64,000 nt of DNA, taken from Gammaproteobacteria bacterium. Lineage in GTDB: Bacteria > Pseudomonadota > Gammaproteobacteria > Xanthomonadales > Marinicellaceae. The translations under genes and the position numbers were made by a program. The stretch covers positions 1 through 64,000 of the forward strand of contig JAWLAO010000001.1 in assembly GCA_041395445.1 (NCBI GenBank). Direction: 5' to 3'. The notes below the pieces were generated by a model. It was not told the origin of the DNA. It saw nothing but the letters and a program-made list of their open reading frames with translations, and searched no databases. This document shows, piece after piece, positions 17,572 through 26,614 of this stretch (position 1 is the first letter of the stretch; each line of letters starts with the position of its first letter).

Positions 17572-18831
17572 ATGTTTTCATTATCTGTTGTATTAATTTT
17601 ATTTCTATCAGTTGCATTATTTATTCAATATTATCTTAATTTACCAAAAAATATTACTGTGTTGTTTCTGGCAGCACCTTTGGTGGGGACTTCGGCTCCG
17701 ATAATGGTTTTTATTGGTTCGATTGTTTCGTTGGAGTTGTCACCGGATTCATCATTAGCGACCTTGCCTTTGGGTTTGATGGTGGCAGGAACGGCATTAT
17801 CGACGATTCCTGCTGCATTGTTAGCCGGAAGAATAGGTCGGAGAAAAGCAACAATTACCGGGTTTGTATCTGTTTTTACAGGTTCTATTTTAGCTGCTTT
17901 TTCTATAGTTAAAGAGTCTTTTCTTTTGTTTTGTGTTTCTGCATTTTTGATTGGCGTGAGTCTCGCCTTTGCTCAGCAATTGCGTTTTGCAGCGATTGAA
18001 AGTGTGGAAGAGAAAGATATCAATAAGGCATTATCTGTTTTAATGTTCGGAGGAATATTTTCAGCTTTTCTTGGTCCTGAAGTGGCTGTTGTTGGGCAGA
18101 AAGCATTTGCTAATTCAATTGGCTTTGCAGGATCTTATCTGTTTTTAGCGTTGATGGTTTGTCTTTCAATAATTGTACTATTGAATTTCCGCGACACCCA
18201 AGTCAACAAACCTAAAGAAATTCAAATATCCAGACCTCTGTTACAAATTATCAGACAACCGATATTTTTAATTGCGATGTTGGCAGCAGCTTTGAGTTAT
18301 GGCTTGATGAGTTTTATTATGACCTCAACACCGTTGAGTATGAACAAACTCTACGGTTATGATTTAACAGATACCAAACTGGTGATTCAGTCACACATTG
18401 CTGCCATGTATCTTCCATCACTGGTTACCAACTGGTTGAGCCGCAAAATTGGCATTCGTTACATTTTATTGATTGGCTCAATAATGTTTGCAGCAGTTGT
18501 ATTGATTGCAACACAAGGACACTCTTTTTTACATTACTGGTGGGCTTTGGTGATTCTTGGAATCGCTTGGAATTTTCTCTTCTTTTCAGGTACATCACTG
18601 CTACACTTCAGCTACTTTCCGCATGAAAAACACAAAGTTCAGGCAGTTAATGATTTCAGTGTTTTCACTTTTCAGGGTTTTTCTTCACTGATGGCAGGCT
18701 GGGTGTTATTCCGCTACGGCTGGAGTGGAGTGATTTATGCATCTATTCCTTTTGTGATTATTATGTTTGCGTTGAGCTTTTATTATCTTGACCATTTCTC
18801 CAAGTTGAAAAATTCTAATAACCATAATTAG
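17572..18831 (+). CDS. Major facilitator superfamily transporter
   Basis: 419-residue inner-membrane carrier with about 12 hydrophobic segments. The MFS loop 2-3 motif is visible as LLAGRIGRRKATITGF (about 83-98), and a long cytoplasmic linker (NFRDTQVNKPKEIQISRP, about 204-222) separates the two halves. Substrate unknown; the sequence has no marker for a particular drug or sugar. Starts 36 bases after the preceding gene, so it may share that transcript. Normal length for the family. Confidence 0.88.
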   Translation: MFSLSVVLILFLSVALFIQYYLNLPKNITVLFLAAPLVGTSAPIMVFIGSIVSLELSPDSSLATLPLGLMVAGTALSTIPAALLAGRIGRRKATITGFVSVFTGSILAAFSIVKESFLLFCVSAFLIGVSLAFAQQLRFAAIESVEEKDINKALSVLMFGGIFSAFLGPEVAVVGQKAFANSIGFAGSYLFLALMVCLSIIVLLNFRDTQVNKPKEIQISRPLLQIIRQPIFLIAMLAAALSYGLMSFIMTSTPLSMNKLYGYDLTDTKLVIQSHIAAMYLPSLVTNWLSRKIGIRYILLIGSIMFAAVVLIATQGHSFLHYWWALVILGIAWNFLFFSGTSLLHFSYFPHEKHKVQAVNDFSVFTFQGFSSLMAGWVLFRYGWSGVIYASIPFVIIMFALSFYYLDHFSKLKNSNNHN

Positions 18832-18928
18832 CCATAATTAAGTTCATAGATTCATTAAGTCTAAAAATTTGACCCGATTTTTTTATTTTTTCGATGGTTG
18901 ATTTAAGTACAACTTGACGAGTTAAAAA

Positions 18929-20854
18929 ATGAAAAAAATTATTTTCACTGTTCTATTATTTCAAATTGTTGGATTATCAGCAAAAAACATTATAGATAAA
19001 AAAGAGTTGCCTGAGTTTGTTCAGAAAGAGCTAAAGAAAACAGCGATACATCTATCAAACTATAAAAACCAAAATATGGTAAAAGGAGGTGGTTCAATTG
19101 CTTCGATTGGTGGTGATGTGAATTGTAACTATAATGTCAATTCAACAAGCATTCAAGATTTAATCAATAATGCATCAATCACAGAAATTCGTTTAGCGGA
19201 TACAACCTCTTATTTTGAAGACTTATTCATAAGTGATAAAAGCATATCCATTCGCGGTGGATTTGCAAATTGTATGGATGCAAATAGCAATAACCAATCG
19301 AATACACAAACATTAATTACAGGTAGTGGAACAGCTCCTGTAATTAGTATCAGTGGATCGAGTGAAACTCACAACATTGTTTTGCAAAACCTAGGTCTTA
19401 CCAATGGGCAAGGAGCGGAGTTTTTTCATGGTGGAGGAATTTCAACCTTAGGAGCAAGTGCCTCAATTACTGTCGATAATGTCAACATTTTTGGAAACTC
19501 AGGAACATCTGGAGGTGGAATTGCAATTAATAATGGTGATACTGATGTGGTTGTATTTAATTCTTTCATACAAAATAATATTGCAGAAAATGGTGGTGGA
19601 ATTCATTGTTTAGGAACAGATGCATCCATCGCAATTTTGGGATCGTCCGGAGTTTTAAATAATTCAGCAACAGATGAAATTGGTCCCGATGCAACTGGTG
19701 GAGGAGGAATGTATCTCACCGAAGGTTGTGTGGTTTCTGTTTTTTCTGGTTCTAAGGATAATCCAAGTCAATACGGAATTAGTGGGAATACCTCTCAGTC
19801 AAATGGTGGAGGTGTGTTATTAACAAATGGTGCGAAATTAAATTTATATGGACAGGTTTTTTGTTATGGGAACAACTGCTACGGTGATGCTTCACAACCT
19901 GTAAATATCAGTAATAATAAGGTTTACGATAATACAGCATTTGATTTTTTTGGAAATGGCGGAGGAATTTATGCTTATGGATTTCAAAGTGATACTCAGG
20001 TTTATATGCAAGGAGTTTTGATAAATAATAACCATGCTGACCAACATGGAGGTGGTTTGATGTCAAATACCGCTGATATAGAGTTACAAATAGATAATGC
20101 TAGTTGTTGGGATCATATGAGATGTAATTTTTTTCAAGGAAATGAAGCTAAAAACTCTGAAGGTGATGATTCTTATGGAGGAGCACTCTATTTAAGTGGT
20201 TCAAATTCCATTATAAATAACACATTTTTTGAGGATAATAGAGCTGATTACGGCGTTGCAATATCTTTGCGCACAGGTATTACGAATATTTCAGGAAGTG
20301 TTTTGAATAATAATGGAAACTCAGGACAAAGTGGATTGAGCGATAATTATGTGGTTTCGTTTCAAGACTCCTCAGCAATTACAATGGAACATGTGACAAT
20401 TACTGATAATAAAGCCGAAACTGGTGTGTTGGGTCGCATGGACTCATCGACGATGAGTCTGAATATCTACTCTTCTATAATTCATGATGTGAATTCCAGT
20501 TCGCTATTTGATGGTCCGACTGGTTTTATGAGTACCAATTTAGATTGTATAATCGCTCACGATTTGGCATTTTTGAATACCATGATTGCAACCAATGTTT
20601 TAAATGAAAATCCTCAATTTGTTAACTCTGCCCAAAGAGATTATCATTTAAATTCGATATTATCACCTGCAGTTGATTTTTGTGTCCTACATAATACATT
20701 GGGAGATACTAGAGATATAGACGGACAGCTCAGAGGTTGGGATGATAATCTAGTTGGAAATAATCAAGGAAATCCTTTGATGGTTTATGATGCAGGCGCG
20801 GATGAAACTTATGACAATGATATTATTTTTGCTAATGATTTTGAGCAAAAATAA
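18929..20854 (+). CDS. Secreted parallel beta-helix protein with C-terminal F-x-x-x-F tail
   Basis: 641 residues with a signal peptide (MKKIIFTVLLFQIVGLSA). From about 60 on it contains repeated short turns with Gly-Gly-Gly-Ile motifs (HGGGIS, SGGGIAIN, NGGGIHC, NGGGVLL, NGGGIYAYG, HGGGLMS), the pattern of Pmp-like or right-handed beta-helix surface proteins. The end is unusual: DIIFANDFEQK, matching the tail of two other secreted proteins in this window (42479-43159 and 45122-46459). Role unknown; such helices often bind or cut polysaccharides or act as adhesins, but I see no catalytic signature. Stand-alone gene with a strong hairpin after it. Confidence 0.8.
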   Translation: MKKIIFTVLLFQIVGLSAKNIIDKKELPEFVQKELKKTAIHLSNYKNQNMVKGGGSIASIGGDVNCNYNVNSTSIQDLINNASITEIRLADTTSYFEDLFISDKSISIRGGFANCMDANSNNQSNTQTLITGSGTAPVISISGSSETHNIVLQNLGLTNGQGAEFFHGGGISTLGASASITVDNVNIFGNSGTSGGGIAINNGDTDVVVFNSFIQNNIAENGGGIHCLGTDASIAILGSSGVLNNSATDEIGPDATGGGGMYLTEGCVVSVFSGSKDNPSQYGISGNTSQSNGGGVLLTNGAKLNLYGQVFCYGNNCYGDASQPVNISNNKVYDNTAFDFFGNGGGIYAYGFQSDTQVYMQGVLINNNHADQHGGGLMSNTADIELQIDNASCWDHMRCNFFQGNEAKNSEGDDSYGGALYLSGSNSIINNTFFEDNRADYGVAISLRTGITNISGSVLNNNGNSGQSGLSDNYVVSFQDSSAITMEHVTITDNKAETGVLGRMDSSTMSLNIYSSIIHDVNSSSLFDGPTGFMSTNLDCIIAHDLAFLNTMIATNVLNENPQFVNSAQRDYHLNSILSPAVDFCVLHNTLGDTRDIDGQLRGWDDNLVGNNQGNPLMVYDAGADETYDNDIIFANDFEQK

Positions 20855-20858
20855 TACG

Positions 20859-20890
20859 ATTGAGTGTTTCTGATAGCAGAAACACTCAAT
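20859..20890. terminator. Perfect 14-bp hairpin between convergent genes
   Basis: ATTGAGTGTTTCTG and CAGAAACACTCAAT with a four-base loop, between the stops of the beta-helix gene (plus) and slp (minus). No T-run directly follows in either direction. Position suggests a shared terminator or an mRNA-stabilising hairpin. Confidence 0.6.
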
Positions 20891-20903
20891 AATTGCTTAC
20901 ACT

Positions 20904-21413
20904 TTAAAAACAATATCCATGAATGAAACTAATTCCACAATGAAAATGGCTGAAGTTCGTAAAAACATTTATATTTCTGATTGGAGGTTGCTTTGTCCAG
21001 ATATAAATAACGTCAGTTTTAACTACTGGATATTCATACTCGTATTCACCCACATTTTGTTTGGTATAAGCAACCAATGTACCTGTAATCGTCACCATTC
21101 TTTCGTTGAATGCATGAGGCTCAAGAAAGCCATCTTTACAAGCAAGAAAGCGGCTTGAGTTTTTTGGAATAATTCGAGTTGGTCTTAAATTCTGATTAGT
21201 CTCTGATGGAATAATCTCAAAACAAGTTTTATCTTTTTTGTTGACTGTTTGAGCAATATATCCGCTCCAACGAACATCCACATTGGTATCATGATTCAAT
21301 TTGGATTGAGCAGGAGTGATGGTTGAAAAATCTCCTTGTAAAACTTTTGGTGTATAAGCACAAGAAGATAACAGAATTATAAATGTAACACTAATCAATT
21401 TCATACTTTTCAT
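20904..21413 (-). CDS. slp: Slp-family outer membrane lipoprotein
   Basis: Small outer-membrane lipoprotein of the Slp (starvation/stationary phase) family. The 169-residue protein begins MKSMKLISVTFIILLSSCAY with lipobox LSSC. It continues with the family-like start VLQGDFSTITPAQ and the domain containing VRWSGYIAQTVN and RMVTITGTLVAYTKQNVGEY. I chose ATG 21413, preceded by GAGGA, rather than the longer frame from 21479, which would put 22 residues before the lipoprotein signal. Function in this organism is not shown by context. Confidence 0.85.
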   Translation of the reverse strand: MKSMKLISVTFIILLSSCAYTPKVLQGDFSTITPAQSKLNHDTNVDVRWSGYIAQTVNKKDKTCFEIIPSETNQNLRPTRIIPKNSSRFLACKDGFLEPHAFNERMVTITGTLVAYTKQNVGEYEYEYPVVKTDVIYIWTKQPPIRNINVFTNFSHFHCGISFIHGYCF

Positions 21414-21547
21414 GTTGGAGTCCTCGAAATCATTTTCCGATATTATTATAAACAAAGATGAATATATGCTTAATAACAAGTATTCTTCTGCAACAAAATA
21501 TGATGTTTTATTGTAACAAATATGACAAATGCAAAATTGAATTAGGT

Positions 21548-21553
21548 TATAAT
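21548..21553 (+). promoter_or_regulatory. Possible -10 box for the cyclophilin gene
   Basis: TATAAT, 34 bases before ATG 21587. No good -35 element at a standard spacing (GACAAA lies at 18 bases). Confidence 0.4.
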
Positions 21554-21586
21554 CGGTTGCAAATTCAAGCTGACGATCGATAAAGT

Positions 21587-22645
21587 ATGATTAAATTATT
21601 TAGAAAAGCATTTGTTTTGTTTTTGATTCCATTTGCGGTTTCTGCTCAAACTGTGAAAATAGAAACAATTTTAGGTGATATTGTTGTACAACTTAGACCT
21701 GAGTGGGCTCCTGTCACGGTTGAGAATTTTATGAACTATGTTAATGATGGTGATTATAATAACTCGTATATTCATCGTTCGTATCCCAATTTTGTGATTC
21801 AAGGAGGAGGTTTTAATTTTATAGATGGGGTTGGGGGACAGGTTCCGACTGATTCTGCTATTATAAATGAATCAAGTGTTGAGCATAAAAACCTTAGAGG
21901 GACCATTTCTATGGCTAGGACTAGTAGTTATAATAGTGCTACAAGCCAATGGTTTATAAACGTAGTGGACAATCCTGCTTTAAATGGCGATGGAGTCGGC
22001 TATGCTGTTTTTGGAGAAGTAATCTCCGGAATGGATGTGGTTGATACAATTAATGATTTAGAATTTGGCACGATTTATCTTCCAACAAGTAGTGGAAATG
22101 TTTACGCTGAAGAAGTACCATACCTAAATTCAAAACCTGATGTGATGATAGAAAGTGAAGCAGTGATGGTTTCGAGCGTTTCAAGAATTGATGTGTTTAA
22201 AATTAACTCAGGTTTAAATGGTCTTTGGCATTATCATGAGACCAGTGGCTCTGGAATAATGCTTGAGGTCTTTCCGCAAATCAAGAAAGCATTTATGGCT
22301 TGGTTTACTTATGATACTCAATTACCAGATGAAAATACAGTTGCAAATGTCGGGGATGCCGGTCATCGTTGGTTAACAGGTATAGGTGATTTGGATTTAG
22401 AAAACAACTCTATCACTTTTGAGTTAACAAGCACCTCAGGTGGATTATTTGATAATCCTCAAGATACACAGAACTCAGAATTTGGCACTTATGGAACTCT
22501 AATTATTACCTTTAATAATTGTGGTGAGGCTCAAGTGAGTTACAATTTGATTGAACAAGAGTTATCAAATACTTTCCCAATTGAAAAAGTTGTGTCTGAT
22601 AATATTCCTCTTTGTGAAGGTTTATATAATCAAATTTCCGAATAA
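21587..22645 (+). CDS. Periplasmic cyclophilin-type peptidyl-prolyl isomerase with extra C-terminal domain
   Basis: 352 residues. A signal peptide (MIKLFRKAFVLFLIPFAVSAQ) is followed by a cyclophilin domain (about 21-185) with family motifs VENFMNYVNDGDY, RSYPNFVIQGGGF and SATSQWFINVVDN, and AVFGEVISGMDVVD. The C-terminal 150 residues form a separate domain (GLWHYHETSGSGIMLEVFPQ, AFMAWFTYDTQLPDE, GHRWLTGIGDL) that I recall as a stand-alone or attached module in secreted proteins of marine gammaproteobacteria, function unknown. The combination of a proline isomerase and this module is uncommon. Six bases separate it from the next gene, so co-transcription is likely. Confidence 0.85.
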   Translation: MIKLFRKAFVLFLIPFAVSAQTVKIETILGDIVVQLRPEWAPVTVENFMNYVNDGDYNNSYIHRSYPNFVIQGGGFNFIDGVGGQVPTDSAIINESSVEHKNLRGTISMARTSSYNSATSQWFINVVDNPALNGDGVGYAVFGEVISGMDVVDTINDLEFGTIYLPTSSGNVYAEEVPYLNSKPDVMIESEAVMVSSVSRIDVFKINSGLNGLWHYHETSGSGIMLEVFPQIKKAFMAWFTYDTQLPDENTVANVGDAGHRWLTGIGDLDLENNSITFELTSTSGGLFDNPQDTQNSEFGTYGTLIITFNNCGEAQVSYNLIEQELSNTFPIEKVVSDNIPLCEGLYNQISE

Positions 22646-22651
22646 TATTTC

Positions 22652-24334
22652 ATGAAAATAAATATCACTCCCGAGTATTTACGCAATTGCATTATTGGTG
22701 TAGATGCGCCTTTTTGTACGCCTTTTGGTCAGCGTATGATGCTGTATTGTGATTACACGGCATCCGGAAGGACGTTGAGTTTTATTGAAAAATATCTCAT
22801 GCGTCTGCAAAGGCATTATGCCAATACTCATACAGAAGATGATATGACTGGCCGTTCAATGACGCATTTGTTGCATTCAGCAGAAAAAACCATAAAAAAA
22901 TGTGTTAATGCCGATGAAAATTACCGAATTATTAATGTTGGAACCGGTGCAACAGGAGCAATCAATAAACTTCAACAAATATTAGGAACTTATCTTCCTC
23001 CGGCAACAAGAAAAAGCCTTAAAGAGAGTCTTGGTGTGGATTTTCATAAGACTCCAAATACTTTACCAATTGTTTTTGTTGGTCCTTACGAGCATCATTC
23101 CAATGAAATTTCATGGCGAGATGGTTTGTGTGAAATTGTAGAAGTCAGATTAGATGTTAATGGACATATTGACATGCAACATCTCGAACAATTATTACAA
23201 AAACCAGAGTACCAAAACAGAAAGAAGATTGGATCATTTTCTGCTGCTTCGAATGTGACAGGACTTATTTCTCCGGTTCATGAAATCGCTGCCTTATTGC
23301 ATAAATATAATGCCTTGGCGGTTTTTGATTATGCGGCGAGTGCTCCTTATGTGAAAATTGATATGAATCCGAAGGATTCAACTGCAGAGCATAATACGTC
23401 TTTGGATGCTATTTTTATCTCGTCCCATAAATTTCTTGGTGGCCCGGGATCATCCGGTGTTTTGATATTTAACAAATCATTATACGATTCTTCCTTACCG
23501 CCAACTGTCAGTGGTGGCGGAACTGTCAGTTATGTTGCAGAACACCATCATGATTTTTTTGATGATATTGAAGAGCGTGAAAAAGCAGGGACTCCCGGAG
23601 TATTGCAAATATTACGAGCGGCTTTGTGTTTTAAAGTCAAAGATAAGATTGGTTGCAAGCAAATTTCAAATATTGAACATCAGTGGTTAGATAAAGCCTT
23701 TACCGCGTGGAAAGATAATGAATCGATTGAGATTTTAGGCGATTTGGATATTAACAATCGGGTTGGAATTGTTTCGTTTAATATTAAAACAAAAGCGGGA
23801 AAATATTTACATCCTAAATTTGTGACTGTTTTACTAAATGATTTATTTGGAATTCAGTCTCGCGCCGGTTGTTCTTGTGCAGGTCCTTATGGTCATAAAT
23901 TGCTTCATATTGATGAGCAAACATCCGAACAATACAGAGAGTTAATCAATAAGGGTTTTCACGGGATTAAGCCGGGTTGGTGTCGAATTGGTTTCCACTA
24001 TGTGATGGATGAAGCTGATGTTGACTACATTATCCAGGCCATTGAATTTATCGCTGAACAAGGCGAAAAATTTTTACCTTGGTATAATTTTTGTTTGAAA
24101 CAGGCATGTTGGAAGCATATTGATGAAAAAGAGGATTGCCCGAAGTTAAAACTGGACGATGCATTTAATGAAGATATCATGGGTTCGAGTCCGGTGCCAT
24201 CCGGATTGCGCAAGCAACTCTATTCTCAGTTTATTGCTGATGCGTATCAATGGGCTCAAAAGGGTCAAGAATTGCCCAAAAGACAAACCAATTATTTTGA
24301 GGAAGTGGCACACCTCAATCAATTCCTTGTATAG
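22652..24334 (+). CDS. Aminotransferase class V-fold PLP enzyme (cysteine desulfurase-like)
   Basis: 560 residues of fold-type I PLP enzyme. Seen: the cofactor phosphate-binding part NVGTGATGAINKLQ (about 90-103), EHHSNEISWRDG (about 149), the Asp stretch AVFDYAASAPYVKID (about 223), and the PLP Lys in ISSHKFLGGPGSSG (about 259). A Cys-rich loop, SRAGCSCAGPYGH, lies near 405-417, in the place where a catalytic Cys loop sits in NifS/SufS. It is about 150 residues longer than typical SufS, with an extra C-terminal helical region. No Isc/Suf genes are near. It could act on cysteine, selenocysteine or another amino acid; substrate undetermined. Confidence 0.82.
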   Translation: MKINITPEYLRNCIIGVDAPFCTPFGQRMMLYCDYTASGRTLSFIEKYLMRLQRHYANTHTEDDMTGRSMTHLLHSAEKTIKKCVNADENYRIINVGTGATGAINKLQQILGTYLPPATRKSLKESLGVDFHKTPNTLPIVFVGPYEHHSNEISWRDGLCEIVEVRLDVNGHIDMQHLEQLLQKPEYQNRKKIGSFSAASNVTGLISPVHEIAALLHKYNALAVFDYAASAPYVKIDMNPKDSTAEHNTSLDAIFISSHKFLGGPGSSGVLIFNKSLYDSSLPPTVSGGGTVSYVAEHHHDFFDDIEEREKAGTPGVLQILRAALCFKVKDKIGCKQISNIEHQWLDKAFTAWKDNESIEILGDLDINNRVGIVSFNIKTKAGKYLHPKFVTVLLNDLFGIQSRAGCSCAGPYGHKLLHIDEQTSEQYRELINKGFHGIKPGWCRIGFHYVMDEADVDYIIQAIEFIAEQGEKFLPWYNFCLKQACWKHIDEKEDCPKLKLDDAFNEDIMGSSPVPSGLRKQLYSQFIADAYQWAQKGQELPKRQTNYFEEVAHLNQFLV

Positions 24335-24352
24335 TTTTTAGAGTAATATAAT

Positions 24353-25231
24353 ATGGTCAAGTATGCTCATAAGCCATTTCTTGGTGCGTTTTGGATGGTT
24401 TTTGCAGGAATGTGTTTCGCACTGAATAACGCTGGGATAACCTATCTGACAAAGCATTTTAATCTTCATAATACCGTTATAGGTTTTTATCAATATTTCA
24501 TTGCTTTTGTTTTTATGGTTCCATGGATATTAAGTACCGGACTGAAAAAATCATTAAAGACAGAACGAATTGGAATGCATGTTGTTCGGGTATTATTGTC
24601 TGTAATCGGTATTCAATTATGGATTTGGGGTTTATCGAGAGGAATTCCAATTTCTCAGGCAATTGCCTTGTTAATGACTTCGCCGATTTTTGTGACGATT
24701 GGCTCATCAGTTTTTCTTGGTGAACATGTCAGCCTATCCCGATGGTTTGCGACTCTGATAGGAATTATTGGATCATTGATAATTCTTGAACCTTGGGGTG
24801 AGAGCTTTCGAGTTGCCAGTTTGCTCCCTGTTGCAGCTGCTTTGTTTTGGGCAGGTTATTCTCTTATGGTCCGTCATTTGTCTCATACTGAAAGTACCGG
24901 CTCAATTGTTGTTTACTTATTAATTTTGATTGCTCCTTTCAATTTGTTTTTAGCCTTGCCGAATTTCCAGGTTCCGGGAAATGAAGCGTGGTATTACTTG
25001 ACTGTAACCGGTTTGTTAATTGCTTTGGCTCAGTGGGCATTGGTGAAAGCTTACAGTAGTGCCGATGCTTCATTTATTCAGCCTTTTGATTTAGTGAAAA
25101 TGCCATTGAATATTCTTGCTGGTTGGTATTTTTTCAGCGAAATGCTACCACCGAAACTCTGGATAGGCTCGGCGTTGTTATTTGGTGCGGCAATTTTTAT
25201 TTTAAGCAAAGAAAAAAATTCAGGAAGCTGA
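24353..25231 (+). CDS. EamA/DMT-family transporter
   Basis: 292 residues with about ten hydrophobic segments arranged as two EamA repeats (first about 10-140, second about 155-290), typical of drug/metabolite exporters. The second repeat carries ASFIQPFDLVKMPLNILAGWYFF, close to the conserved end of the DMT family. Substrate unknown. Starts 18 bases after the aminotransferase gene and probably shares its mRNA, so it might export a product of that enzyme (inference). Its 3' end overlaps the convergent photolyase gene by 12 bases. Confidence 0.85.
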   Translation: MVKYAHKPFLGAFWMVFAGMCFALNNAGITYLTKHFNLHNTVIGFYQYFIAFVFMVPWILSTGLKKSLKTERIGMHVVRVLLSVIGIQLWIWGLSRGIPISQAIALLMTSPIFVTIGSSVFLGEHVSLSRWFATLIGIIGSLIILEPWGESFRVASLLPVAAALFWAGYSLMVRHLSHTESTGSIVVYLLILIAPFNLFLALPNFQVPGNEAWYYLTVTGLLIALAQWALVKAYSSADASFIQPFDLVKMPLNILAGWYFFSEMLPPKLWIGSALLFGAAIFILSKEKNSGS

Positions 25232-26611
25232 TTGTTTAAACAATTGAATCGTTCGGTTTTTAGCTGATTGATAATCGACAATCTCTTTTGGGTATTGGCA
25301 TTTTTTTCTGGTTGAATCCGTAGGGTTGTGGATTTCTTTATTCGATAAATTCATTAATTCAGGGACATATCTTCTAATGAATGTTCCCGCAGAATCAAAT
25401 TTCTGAGATTGCAAATAAGGATTGAATATTCTGAAATAGGGAACGGCATCACACCCTGTCGAAGCCGACCATTGCCAACCACCGTTGTTTGCAGCAAATT
25501 CACCATCAATCAGGTTTTCCATAAACCACTTTTCACCAACTCTCCAATCCTGAAATAGAATTTTGGTGAAAAATACAGCAACAATCATTCTCAGTCGATT
25601 ATGCATCCATCCGGTTTCTTTGAGTTGCCTCATGGCAGCATCTATGATTGGAAAACCGGTTTCTCCATTTTGCCATTTCTCAATTAATTCCGGTCGATAG
25701 TCCCAATGAATATTTATTGTTCTATTAAAATTCTTGTTTTTACTAATATGCGGAAAGTGAATCATTAACTGCCTGTAAAAGTCTCTCCATGTCAATTCTC
25801 TGAGCCAAAAATCATGTCGCCAATCAGATTTTTTTAAATCATGACTCCTCTTTATTGCTGATAAACATTGTCTCGGACCCAACATTCCAAAACTGAGATA
25901 AGGCGAAAACATGGATGTACAATTCAGTGCCGGATAATCTCTATTTTGTTGATATCCCTCTAATTTCGATGAACAAAAGGTTTGTAATTTTTGATAAATA
26001 TCAGATGATGAAACACTCCAGTTTGATAATTTTAAGTCAAACTTCTTATCAATTTCAAAAGGAATTGCATTTGTGATGGGTTTATGACTTTGACGGATTT
26101 TGTATTTGAGCCATTGTTTTGGATTCTCAATCATTGAAAGCCACTTTTTGTAATAGGGAGTGAAGACTTTATAAGGCTGATAATTTTGTGATAATACCGG
26201 TTGGCTAACAATTAAATCATAATCAAACGCATGGACTTCAATGGAATGTTTAGAGAGTGTGGAAATTACTTTTTTATCTCGTTGGTTTTCATCGAATGGA
26301 GTTTCTTTAAGAAAATAAATCTTGCGAACTTTATTTTTCATGCAGTAATTTAAAAGTAATTCCGGTATGTCTTTAAACATATCGCATGAAGTTTTCTCAA
26401 ATCTTATTCCGATCGAACCAGATTCAACAGCTAATTGATTGACTCTACGTTTGCGAAATTCAATGCTTATATCTGATTCATTGTGCTTTTTCCATTGCTT
26501 TTCAGTAGCAATATACAGGATTTGTGTTTTGCAGGTATTATCCTCTAATGCTTTTGCTAGAGCAGGATGATCCTGAATGCGTAAATCACGGCGTAACCAA
26601 ACCAAGTTCAT
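25220..26611 (-). CDS. phrB: Deoxyribodipyrimidine photolyase (CPD photolyase, class I)
   Basis: Light-driven FAD enzyme that repairs cyclobutane pyrimidine dimers. The 463-residue protein has an N-terminal antenna domain (LVWLRRDLRIQDHPAL, about 3-18) and a C-terminal FAD domain with SPYLSFGMLGPRQC, WLRELTWRDFYRQ, ETGFPIIDAAMRQL, GWMHNRLRM and NNGGWQWSASTGCD. These hold the conserved flavin-contacting and Trp-chain positions. Followed three bases upstream by the ybgA-like gene, the same pairing seen in enterobacteria (ybgA-phr). The adjacent LitR/CarH-like regulator suggests light control of both. Confidence 0.95.
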   Translation of the reverse strand: MNLVWLRRDLRIQDHPALAKALEDNTCKTQILYIATEKQWKKHNESDISIEFRKRRVNQLAVESGSIGIRFEKTSCDMFKDIPELLLNYCMKNKVRKIYFLKETPFDENQRDKKVISTLSKHSIEVHAFDYDLIVSQPVLSQNYQPYKVFTPYYKKWLSMIENPKQWLKYKIRQSHKPITNAIPFEIDKKFDLKLSNWSVSSSDIYQKLQTFCSSKLEGYQQNRDYPALNCTSMFSPYLSFGMLGPRQCLSAIKRSHDLKKSDWRHDFWLRELTWRDFYRQLMIHFPHISKNKNFNRTINIHWDYRPELIEKWQNGETGFPIIDAAMRQLKETGWMHNRLRMIVAVFFTKILFQDWRVGEKWFMENLIDGEFAANNGGWQWSASTGCDAVPYFRIFNPYLQSQKFDSAGTFIRRYVPELMNLSNKEIHNPTDSTRKKCQYPKEIVDYQSAKNRTIQLFKQSAS

Positions 26612-26614
26612 GAA

